64,000 nucleotides of DNA from Xiphophorus maculatus. Its lineage: Eukaryota; Chordata; Actinopteri; Cyprinodontiformes; Poeciliidae. The position numbers and the translations under genes are program-made. The notes beneath the pieces were generated by a model. The model was not told the origin of the DNA and ran no database searches. It saw only the letters and a list, made by a program, of their open reading frames with translations. The DNA lies in assembly GCF_002775205.1 (NCBI RefSeq), contig NC_036453.1, positions 17,917,594-17,981,593 of the forward strand, in the 5' to 3' direction. The stretch's first letter is position 1; each line of letters opens with the position of its first letter. This document shows positions 45,901 through 56,190 of the stretch, in pieces.

Positions 45901-47700
45901 TTTGAGGCAACTTTGCTCATTTTTAGCTTTATGAGCTAAAATTTATTTAGCTTCAATTTCTATCGGAAAGTGGAACTTACAGGCTCCCAGTAGTTAAACG
46001 TCTCATCACAGTCTGAGATGTTGCTGAGCAAAGCAGCACAAAAGCGTGCAGAGAGGAGACATTTAAATGCCGTCGACCCCTCTGGAGCCCACACCTGCCC
46101 TCCACGACTTATCGGCCTGTTGGAAAAAAGAATACATCCTCGTTTAAAACTTGTTTACAGTCAACATGCATAAGATTCGAAGAACGCACTGAGTATGTTT
46201 AAAAGGTTGTTGAATATTAACAACGTATTTAAAAAATACATAAATAACTTAGAAAAAGTTATTTTCAAATCAAATGTAACTGCGCTCCACGTGGGCACTG
46301 TGCTCATTACAGTGTTTTACTAATTAATGATTACCTATGCATTTACCTTTATTTATTTATTTTTTAAATCGGTCAGAACAAAATTAAAACTGTATTGTTG
46401 AAATGATTTAACTTAAAAATATATATAAACTTGCAATGATAAACAAAGTACATCTCAGAGACAATTACTAGTGAAGAGCCTGAAAGACTGTGTCCCAGAA
46501 AACAAAAATATATTACAGTATGTCTCAGCAGCATACTTCAATATTGTTTATAATAAATATAATCATACATCAGGTCAACAATACACTTTTTCCTCCCTCC
46601 TTAAGTTTGAGTGCTTATCCTATTTTTTTTTATTGTTTATATGTTTCCTAAGGTCTATATATCAATGTCAGAATACCAATGAAAGCGTGATAGATAACAT
46701 TACTAGCACTGTAATAGAGAAAATGTTTGGTTAAGCAGTAACAATGGTTTCATTTTGTTTTAAAAGCAAATGATTACCTCACAAGCAGGAGTATTTTTCT
46801 TCTAGACTACATTGTGAAAATCTGAAACCTTGGCCATGCCTATGCACAGTCGGCACATATCTCAGCAAAATATATTTTAATATACCTGGCTTACTGTGTC
46901 TACAAAGGGTAATTTTATTCGGAAATCCTGCATGTCCTGATAATATATTCATTCGTAAAAGTCTTCCTCTAAAGACTAAACAATATCTGAGCTTTCCCAG
47001 TATTAAAGTGGGTATATAGTATGTAACATGCTCTGTGTTGGAAGGATGTGATTGGTGTCGCAAGTCTTCTTTGTGTCACATCTTTCATTAGATCGGATTA
47101 GATATGCAGCCCAGAGCTGATCCAATGCTGCCTTGTTATTAAGACACGTCATCCCACAAAGCTGTCAACATTTTATCTAGATGGCTTCAGTGAGGGAGCA
47201 AAAACAACAGTCGCTGGCATGATAGTAGCGCTGCAATTGACACCGACAAGCTGTTACCTTTGTAAAAATGTGCCGTGGCATCAGGGGAGAATGAATGAAT
47301 CTGATCAGGTAAAAAAAACCCTTATTGAACCGCAACAGCTACAGATCTACAATGCGGAGCTGCGCTACAATTAACTGTCCATTGGGGGTTTGTTACCGTG
47401 AGCAGACAGTCTTATTAATTATGCAGTGGACCTAGGCAATTTTTTTTTATCGCTTTGTTATGGTCGGAACTTGCTATGAAGTAGCTAGCTGGCAAAGCTA
47501 GCTGCCAGTCACTCCATAGAGCCGTACACTCAAACCTCTCTTCTTCGGGCTCGTACTCACTCTTGCCGGGTCTCTGTTATTTTGCTTTCATCGGTGCCTT
47601 TCTCTTCTTTCGTCGGCCGGGCTTCGGCTGGGACGTTCACGTTGTTTGCATCCTGTCTGCTGCCTCGTCTGGCTCGCTGCCGAAGCGCCTTGGCCGCCAT
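39929..47700 (-). CDS. alg9: ALG9 alpha-1,2-mannosyltransferase
   Basis: ER multispan enzyme (GT22 family) that adds alpha-1,2-mannose from dolichol-phosphate-mannose to the lipid-linked N-glycan precursor. Fifteen exons in transcription order: 47561-47700, 45981-46116, 45702-45836, 45385-45455, 44954-45042, 43812-43947, 43639-43726, 43337-43442, 42236-42358, 41781-41935, 41565-41694, 41336-41483, 40407-40536, 40196-40326, 39929-40052. They sum to 1842 nt (613 aa; human 611) with continuous phase. Diagnostic stretches are DCDETFNYWEP (first luminal loop, acidic motif of GT22), QTWEYSPLYAIRSYAYL, HKEERFLFPIYPLICL, VCVGKEWYRFPSSF and NMNDQNLEEPSRY. I chose the ATG at 47700 because MAAKALRQRARRGS matches the basic family N-terminus and the ATG sits in GGCGGCC-rich context. 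Neighbour FDXACB1 lies upstream on the same strand, as in mammals. Confidence 0.96.
45573..45614. repeat. Perfect 20-bp-arm palindrome in ALG9 intron 3
   Basis: TAATAAATGACCTACGTTCA is followed by TG and then its exact reverse complement. It could extrude as a cruciform or fold as a hairpin in the pre-mRNA. No transposon ends are visible around it. Confidence 0.9.
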
Positions 47701-47780
47701 GTTTCACCAGCGCTGTTCTGCCGAGTGGCGCTTCGGTCATTTTCGTCTCTGTTCGGTTATTGAGCCCAACCTCGTTTCTT
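47560..47780 (-). promoter_or_regulatory. GC/CpG-rich ALG9 first exon and promoter
   Basis: A CpG-rich patch in AT-rich surroundings covers ALG9 exon 1 and about 80 bp upstream. This fits a housekeeping CpG-island promoter. No TATA box is seen. Confidence 0.55.
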
Positions 47781-48748
47781 CTTCTCATGGACGTCGTGTA
47801 GCGCATCAATATTAATAATTATGATATGAGGCGAGAATAAAGCGTTCGTTTTCTTTATATAACTTGGAAAATTAAATTAAATTAATTATTTAAGAGTTTG
47901 ATGTGTACAGAGAATCTAAAAATGGGGCTTTATGTACAAATATATAAATCTACCCTCGAGTTTACATAACCATACACCATATTAATCCACAAAGTCATAA
48001 TTTACAGAGGCGGTTCTATAATCATGAATGATAACCTGGATGAGTGTGCTTCATCTTTCTCCGCTGATGTATTTGGAACTTAAAGCCCAATTTGCAAAAA
48101 ACAGTCTTTTTGTTATGACTTATCACAAGTTAAGAATTTTTACACAAATCTTTCTTAATGCTTTATCTCTCTTTACAAGGCTGCATCAGGAGGTGATAAT
48201 TGTATTGATGAATATTATGATCTTGTGATACACTTTTCCACATTCAATGACGCATAAAAACACTTCAAGTTCGGGCTTTTCAGCATAACCACTCCAGTCA
48301 GACGGCTTACAAATGTGCTGTGTTACAATTGCTTTTTAGAATAGCAACAGAATCAAGCAAGTTAAGCAATACATAGCTGCAATCTAGTGATTTAGTTTCA
48401 AAATAATAAAGGGAATGACATATAGAGAAAGAATGGTGGCTGCATTGCAAACATATTAAAAGCAAACAAAAATGTATCTATATAATAATATGAGCAGCAG
48501 AGTTTAATTTCTTAATATTGAATAAAAAACACATACTTTTTGTAAGTGATAGGTGAAAACTAGAAAATTTCGGAAGAAATTTAGCCGGGGCCTGCCAAGG
48601 CGCGCCCGTGGGGTTTTGGGCCCGGCGTCGTCACGCCACAAGTCGGCGTCGACGCTAAAGAACGCCGCGACGTGACCAGTGGCACGCGGAGAACCGCAAG
48701 AACGTTAAGCGAGGCGGACATGCACCATTCGGTACGATTTAAAATTTT

Positions 48749-50620
48749 CTCAAGGCTTTTATTTTGGAAGTTTTGTTAAACTTCATTTCAAAGGGCCAAA
48801 CTAATCCCATGCGTAATAGTCCTTGGGTTAAAATAGTTATATAATGCTGAAAACAGCAATTACATGATGTAAAAATATTCAAGGTTTTTATTTTGAAATT
48901 ATTATTATGCTTAATTTTAAAGTTACGAACTAATCACATGTGTAACAGTGCTTTGGATGAAAAAGTCATACAAAGACAAAAACAGCAATTGCATGATGTA
49001 AAAATATTCAAGGCTTTTATTTTGAAATTATTATTATGCTCCATTTTAAAGTTCCGAACTAATACCACGTGTAACATTGCTTTGGATGAAAAAGTCACAT
49101 AAAGCCAAAAACAGCAATTACCTGATGTAACAACATTCAAGGCTTTTATTTTGAAATTATTATTATGCTCCATTTTAAAATTCCGAACTAATCCCATGTG
49201 TAACATTGCTTTGGATGAAAAAGTCATATACGGCCAAAAAGAGCAATTACTTCATGTAAAATATTCAAGGCTTTTATTTTGAAATTTTCAGTATGCTTCA
49301 TTTTAAAGTTCTGAACTAATACCACGTGTAAGAGTGCTGTGGATGAAAAAGTCAAATAAAGCCAAAAAGAGCAATTACGTCATGTAAAAATATTCAAGGC
49401 TTTTATTTTGAAATTTTTGTTAAGCTTCATTTTAAAGGGCCAAACTAATACCACGTGTAACAGTGCTTTGGATGAAAAAGTCACATAAAGCCAAAAACAG
49501 CAATTACCTGATGTAAAAATATTCAAGGCTTTTATTTTGAAATTATTATTATTCTCCATTTTAAAGTTCCAAAGTAATCCAATGTGTAACAGTGCTTTGG
49601 ATGAAAACGTCAAATAAAGCCAAAAACAGCAATTACCTGATGTAAAACTATTCAAGGCTTTTATTTTGAAATTATTATTATGCTCCATTTTAAAGTTCCA
49701 AAGTAATCCCATGTGTAACAGTGCTTTGGATGAAAACGTCAAATAAAGCCAAAAAAAGCAATTACCTGATGTAAAAATATTCAAGGCTTTTATTTTGAAA
49801 TTATTATTATTCTCCATTTTAAAGTTCCAAAGTAATCCCATGTGTAACAGTGCTTTGGATGAAAACGTCAAATAAAGCCAAAAACAGCAATTACCTGATG
49901 TAAAACTATTCAAGGCTTTTATTTTGAAATTATTATTATTCTCCATTTTAAAGTTCCAAAGTAATCCCATGTGTAACAGTGCTTTGGATGAAAACGTCAA
50001 ATAAAGCCAAAAACAGCAATTACCTGATGTAAAAATATTCAAGGCTTTTATTTTGAAATTATTATTCTCCATTTTAAAGTTCCAAACTAATCCCATGTGT
50101 AACATTGCTTTGGATGAAAAAGTCATATACGGCCAAAAAAAGCAATTACCTGATGTAAAAATATTCAAGGCTTTTATTTTGAAATTATTATTATTCTCCA
50201 TTTTAAAGTTCCAAAGTAATCCCATGTGTAACAGTGCTTTGGATGAAAACGTCAAATAAAGCCAAAAACAGCAATTACCTGATGTAAAAATATTCAAGGC
50301 TTTTATTTTGAAATTATTATTCTCCATTTTAAAGTTCCAAACTAATCCCATGTGTAACATTGCTTTGGATGAAAAAGTCATATACGGCCAAAAAAAGCAA
50401 TTACCTGATGTAAAAATATTCAAGGCTTTTATTTTGAAATTATTATTATTCTCCATTTTAAAGTTCCAAAGTAATCCCATGTGTAACAGTGCTTTGGATG
50501 AAAACGTCAAATAAAGCCAAAAACAGCAATTACCTGATGTAAAACTATTCAAGGCTTTTATTTTGAAATTATTATTATGCTCCATTTTAAAGTTCCAAAC
50601 TAATCCCATGTGTAACAGTT
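48749..50620. repeat. ~129-bp minisatellite, about 15 units, with a repeat-encoded open frame on the minus strand
   Basis: Units marked by TTCAAGGCTTTTATTTTGAA recur at about 48749, 48876, 49004, 49134, 49261, 49391, 49519, 49649, 49778, 49907, 50037, 50163, 50290, 50417 and 50546. Most units are 129 bp or 126 bp, so the minus-strand frame stays open for 409 codons (50609-49380) as a 43-residue repeat containing KIKALNIFTSGNC and LTFSSKALLHMG. Plus-strand units mostly contain AATAAAG. An openness of this kind can follow simply from repeat copying, so no protein is claimed. Confidence 0.85.
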
Positions 50621-50820
50621 ACTGAGTTAAATCAGTTATATACAGCCCATAGCAGCAGTAGTTCTAAAGGCCAGTTCTCAGTCCTGATCTGTTTCAACTG
50701 AGGATAGATAGAACTACAGCGATGCGTATTCGTAGTCCAAATCAGCAGCCAATAGCCTCTTGAGTTCCGTTGCTATGGCAAATAATGGTCTCAGCAGGTG
50801 TGAGCTCTGAGCTGTGAGCT

Positions 50821-50844
50821 CTCAAACACACAAGTGTGTTTGAG
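50821..50844. repeat. Hairpin with 11-bp arms
   Basis: CTCAAACACAC, then AA, then GTGTGTTTGAG, inside the right part of the TIR element. Confidence 0.8.
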
Positions 50845-51504
50845 CAAACACACTTTACTGAAAAAAAGCATTGGAAACAAATCCTTCTTGTTCGGGAACC
50901 GTAATACATATTCGAAAAGCGTTTCGAGCGTATGACAGTTCAATGTGTCTTCTGCGATAGTCCCGAGATTCATATCTGTACCTCACTCAGAGCATTTACA
51001 GTGATGAGAGAAAGAAATGTTGTGCCCAGATATGAACCGAGATGGGCTGTCACTCTAATTTGAAGAAAAATGAGAAACTTTGGGTCGCTTAGAGGCAAAT
51101 TGTGGACAAACCGTAACTGGTATCGACGAGCCGTCTTCACTTTCGAAGAGATCACAGACGTATCTACAAAATGAAATTTGAATGGCATTTCTAGGTGAAT
51201 TTGTGACGACACAGCAAATCCTCAAAAATAGGGTATTTCTAGGATTTTTCCCATTGAGTTATAATGGGGTTTTTTTCGCAGTTTTTTGCGAATTATGTCG
51301 CCACGTTAAGCCCAAATCCCACCAAAAATAATAGCTCCAATGGCGTGAATTTTCTGCACGTTTTGATACCTCATTTGTAGGTGTGCACCCAGCGGTATGA
51401 GCCGCATTAACGGTTACGGAAGAAAAATAAAGAATTATAATAAAGAGACGCTTCTCTCCGACAATAGTAATAGGTTCCTGCCATTGCTTTGCATGGCAGG
51501 CCCC

Positions 51505-52248
51505 AACCAGAGAAGAAGAGGTTGGACTATGTCATTGGGCAGGGTGAAAAGGGCTCAGTAGTCAAATTGATTCACTGTAGACTGCAGAAACTAAGTAGTT
51601 CCAGTAGGTGGCAGTAGTGCAACAATTAGAAACTTAAGTTCGTATTTGTAAATAATTAGTTCTGTGACATACACGTGTGTTTAAGAAATGCTTTGATTTT
51701 TCATGGTTTGTAGAGTGAAATGCTCTTTTTTTTCACAGTCAATAATTCATCCATTCATAACTTGACTGGATTGAAAATAAACATGATGACGACAAAGTGG
51801 AGGAGGGAAATTAAATGGGATTTGCTTCTTTATACTCCAATGTGAACATGTTATTGACAGATTTTTTTTTAAATTCTTATACTCATTAATTTGATATTTT
51901 TTCTTAATATCAATGACCAAAATAATATGAATATAATTATGAAACTATTTCTTTTGGGGGCTGAGAGGGTTTGTTTATTATTGTTAACATATAAGAAATA
52001 AAGCCTTAAAATGATCTACATTGATCAACATTTCAGCTTCAATAGTAGGTTTATTTTATGGTTATGAGACAAACATACACTGGATGATTTCAGCCACATT
52101 TCAAATGCATAATACAACAACCACATTTTCAACCATTGTAAACATCCGACAATAGATTTTCTAATAAATTTTCTTCCAGCTAAAAGCACATGTGGAGAAC
52201 AAAAATGTCTGAACTATTCTAATGTCTCCCAACAGTTTGTGTGAAGTG
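51505..52248. other. Intergenic / FDXACB1 3' UTR
   Basis: AT-rich DNA after the FDXACB1 stop. No coding signal or recognisable repeat. Confidence 0.5.
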
Positions 52249-55091
52249 CTACCTGACTGTGACCTGCATACGAGACGAGAGCAAAACCTCCAGCTCTTTG
52301 TGAAATGTCAGGGCTTGTGTGTGTGACAGGGCGTGTGTGTGTGAGTGGTAGGTGAGTCTGTAACAATAACTGGTCTGACTCAGGTCAGGGTGCGAGAATG
52401 TGTCGATGAGTTTAACTTGCTCCACAGTTCCGCAGCTAGCCTCTCGGGCAATAGCGTGGAACATTTTCTCCTCCCACGCCGGCCCCGTCCAGAAGCTGAT
52501 GTCAAAGGAGAAGGACTCTGGGTACAGTGAAAAAGGTTGAAAAGACGTCCCTGGTGGTGGACGGAGAGAAAACTGTTTGAGGAAGCGTGGGTCGTGACTC
52601 CAAAGCAGACGCCAGTCAGGCAGTGAGAACAAGAGAACAGCGAGGAGGTCTAAATTTAGAGATGCACTGACAGTGACGTGGTTGTTGCCGTCAGCTGTGT
52701 TGCTCGCAAACACCTTACCGATCAAACCCATCGGCTGAGCCACCAGATGTAGGGTTTTCTCTTCTGTAACTATGGAGACCCCATAGGGAGAGAGGAGCGC
52801 TTCCAGCTCATGTCCCATCAATTTAACGGGCTCATTTTCCAAAGGGAAAACACCTGTGAGGAGAATCTCGTGAAAGGCAGGCAGAGCCCAAAGGCTGATG
52901 GGCACGCTCCTGAACACCACTCCACTAATACCAAACAATAAGCTAGAAGACCCATTACAGCTGTCACAGGCTTCTTCCGCCTCACTGCCCTCAACCTCAG
53001 AACTTTGATCAATTTCCTCTTGAGGCTCTGCATTACCACTAATATCTTTGTTTATGAGGAGCTCTTCCAGCTGAGGAAGCAGTGATGGACGCAGCAGGTA
53101 AAGACCCCCTTCCACTTCCAAATTAAAATCATGGCAGCACACAGACTGCAAACTCTCAGTGCCTTTACTCCTCACTCTGTCTGCCTTGGTAGGAGGTGAA
53201 GTTGCTTTTATGTTGGAGAAAACTGCATCGTCTTCTTGAGCCTGCGAGGTGAGTTCTTTCTGAAGCAAGTGGATCCAGTAGTACTGCAAATTGTCAAGAT
53301 CGTGGCAGCAAGTCTGCAGTTGCTTGGCTGATATGAGGTGGGGGAAAGGGTCTCTTTTCATGGACACTGGCCAATGTTCCCCTAAGCCTTCGAGAAGAAA
53401 GTCTTGCACCAACTTGACAGGATGGATGGAATCTGAGGAGAGGAACCCTCTAAGGAGAAAAAAAGAGATAATAAGACCTCCTTGCTTATTCACTACAAAT
53501 CATAAAAGTCTATCAGTTCCAGTACCTGGATACATAATCACTGAGCTCAGCTGGTATGTTATAGTGGACCATCTCCCCTTCAACAACCTCCTCCATCTGA
53601 ACTATCTGGACAGGAGTGAATGGGGCGCTGCGTGAAAACACATGCAGCAGAGCTTTTCCCACATGAAAGCCTTTATCTTGGCTCCTGCACAACAGCAACA
53701 CGCTTGTTAAACAACGTTGGATCCCAAACGCACAGCGCAAACACGCAGAGGACACACAATCCTATACTTCAACACTCACCTTGACTTCTTACCTGTATCC
53801 AGTGGACTTGTAGCTTGGGAGGTTGTCACTTTCAAACTGTCGCACAGCGCTGAGAATGAGGTGAGCTTCGGCTGCCATGGCACTCACCTGCCAGCTGTTG
53901 TGCCACTCGCGTTTCGGCTGGTCCGCCGGAGTCCCGCCTTGTCCGTTGCACAGGGAGACGTGAACCTCCCCGTCCTCAGCCAGAACCTCAACACAACTGG
54001 AAGTTTCAAAATAGGAATTTAAATTTGACATCTTTCAGAACTTGTGAGGACGTCATTAAAGCTGAAAAATATTAGACACTCGGGGCCTTGAGTTGACACA
54101 TGTGCTATTCAGTATCAAAAGGGGTAGGTCGGAATATGCTTGGAGAAACAAAAAAAAAAAAACAGTTTTAGACTATTTTTTATTGTCCATTAAATCCATC
54201 TATTCATTTATCAATTGATCCATTTGTCTATCTATCTAGTTATCCATGTGTTTGTTCATCCATCCAGTTGTCTATCCATCCATCCATCCATTCATAACTC
54301 CATCAATTTGTAATCAATCCATCCATTCACACATCCTCCTGTTCACTTATTTATCCATTTACTCCTCCATCCATACATTGGTTCATCCATCTATTCATTC
54401 TGTCGTATTTGTTTATCCATTCATTCATAGCTGCATCTACCATCTGTCCATCCAGCCATTAAATGAACATCCATCCATTTGTTTGTCCATTCATCCATCA
54501 TAATAAATATGTGAATAAATTCACCATGAATTTCTTTTTCAGTTAGTTTAGATTTTTAGTACAGAGCGAGAACTGTGCTGACTTCAGTCAAAAGAAGTTT
54601 GGTATTTGGACGTGAAAAATGTGTAGAAACCCCCTTGCATGTGAGGACAAGATGACGTGAGATGCTGTTTTACCTGAGGAAGAAGTTTTTGAGAAGCTCC
54701 CTGTTCTTTTTCACCCCGCTCTTCCTCCCACAGTGGGGGAAGTTGAACACGACTCGGTCAAACACACGGCCCTTCAGGAAGGCGCACTCCCCCAGCTTTG
54801 TGCAATCCACCTCAAACAGGACACTTCCTCCTGAATAACAAGGACGAGAAGTAACCACAAAAGTCCAAAATAAAATCCGCTACAGCAGCCACAGATACTG
54901 GAGCTCTCGGTACCCGAGTCCTCGATGGTCTGGATGTTGGCGGCGGCTCCATCGTGCCGCAGTGCCTCCTCTTGATGCTGCAGGCAGGTGGCCGTTATGT
55001 TGCTCCCCGATTCAGAATCCAACTTGCACACTGAGGAGGAGAAGGAGAAGTTCCCCTCTCCAACCAGCAGAATGGACCGTGAAGGCGACAT
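52249..55091 (-). CDS. fdxacb1: FDXACB1, ferredoxin-fold anticodon-binding domain protein
   Basis: Poorly characterised vertebrate protein joining a BMT5-like (Rossmann methyltransferase-type) N-terminus to a C-terminal FDX-ACB domain like that of mitochondrial PheRS. Exons in transcription order: 54914-55091, 54674-54830, 53793-53996, 53526-53684, 52249-53449; 1899 nt, 632 aa (human about 624). The N-terminus SILLVGEGNFSFSSSV is the BMT5-like nucleotide-binding signature. FDRVVFNFPHCG and NGQGGTPADQPKREWHNSWQ follow. The C-terminal ~100 residues contain FSFDISFWTG, VEQVKLIDTFSHP and SYCYRLTY, the FDX-ACB signature. The ATG at 55091 is preferred; an in-frame ATG at 55100 would add three residues. 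It lies upstream of ALG9 on the same strand, a conserved linkage, and is divergent from TOMM40L. Confidence 0.93.
54180..54505. repeat. Degenerate (ATCC)n tract in FDXACB1 intron 2
   Basis: Many imperfect CATCCATC words over about 320 bp. The translated frame of IHPSIHP type here is an artefact of the simple repeat. Confidence 0.85.
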
Positions 55092-55100
55092 GTCACACAC

Positions 55101-56174
55101 ACCCGAGAAGAGAGGCTTAAATTATGAATTTCCCCCAACAAGTTGCTCTGACGTTGTTCTGGCTTTTGATGCTCTCAGGCAGAAATAATGAGACGACGAC
55201 AAGCGACAGACCACTTTCTGTCCTGCTGCTCAACGGTCTAATAAAAACTCACCAGCTGCATTTTTAATCAAACCTCCAGCGTTTCAGCATCTAAAACGGA
55301 CACATTTTGGTTGGTAGCTATTTTCACTTTATTTTAGAGGTAAACAAATGACCTTCCTGGATTCGTGGCTGCTGCTGCGGTACTTACAACTGAAGTCACC
55401 TGTGGCAACCAACGCTGGTGTCGCACATAAATTGTCCGACGGGAAACAAATCCCCAGTTCGTTACGCAATTTTCCCCTGAACTCTCACGTCCTAAAAACA
55501 CCAAATCGTGGTCCTATAAATAAATAAAAAAAGAAGCGATAGCTGTGACTTTCTCATCGTTGCATAGAAATGCGTTAATTTTTAGCCCTCGTGTTCATAA
55601 TTATGTGTGTGTGGAGGGAAGGATTCGCAGGAGCGACTCGCCGCATCTTGAACAGGGAGGAATCTACAGCATCACTTGATCCGCAGCATCAGTTCGCATA
55701 TTTTAAGTTATTGGTTTATCTAGGAAGTAAATACCCCTGACAGTGTTTCTGATGTGCGGTTCCCAGTTTCGCTCGGGATTTTAAGGTACCCCGATTACAT
55801 TAGGAGTTTATAATGAAATAGTATTCACCTATACATGCCAGATTTTACTGATGCTAAGGTCATGCTAGCTAACGGAAATGCTGCACTTAGTCATGGAACC
55901 AGTGCCTATCTATCTCATTCATAATTGTAGCTATAATTTTCCTATTTATCCGTTTAAATTTTCCACACAATCCATTCTGCATTGCTACTCTCTGGGGTCT
56001 TTGGGACAAATCTGCTTGTTATTTTATCTGTGGCTAACTCTGCTATGTTTATGCTCTACTTATCTTGTTGTCATGCAGGATCCCACATTACAGCTGTATA
56101 AAAGTGCCTCTAAAGGTATCAGGTATGCAAAAAAAATGTGTCATAAATGTGCTCTTTGTCTCTACGTCCTTTAG
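55101..56174. promoter_or_regulatory. Divergent FDXACB1/TOMM40L promoter interval
   Basis: The two start codons face away from each other about 1.1 kb apart. The interval has moderate CpG content on its FDXACB1 side. An acceptor CCTTTAG at 56174 just before the TOMM40L start shows that TOMM40L has at least one upstream non-coding exon here, probably around 55600-55740. Confidence 0.5.
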
Positions 56175-56190
56175 GAAGCATTGTGCCCAC

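Larger units (their letters stand above)
48587..51504. mobile_element. Unclassified TIR element with minisatellite core
   Basis: It is bounded by perfect 11-bp inverted ends, GGGGCCTGCCA (48587-48597) and TGGCAGGCCCC (51494-51504). The left end continues into ~130 bp of very CpG-rich DNA. The centre is a 129-bp tandem array. The right ~900 bp is unique, with hairpins including CCTGCCAT-(8 nt)-ATGGCAGG near the end. No transposase frame and no clear target duplication are seen. The right-end sequence resembles a repeat dispersed in teleost genomes, but I cannot name it. Confidence 0.5.

Noticed and set aside
47563-47815. Plus-strand frames over the ALG9 first exon
   Set aside because: They are antisense to the CpG-rich ALG9 exon 1; the minus-strand start and splice donor explain the sequence.
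48749-50620. Regular array considered as a CRISPR-like locus
   Set aside because: Units are contiguous ~129-bp tandem copies without spacers, in a fish nuclear genome; this is a minisatellite.
54246-54503. 85-codon frame rich in IHPS
   Set aside because: Translation of a degenerate ATCC simple repeat in an FDXACB1 intron.
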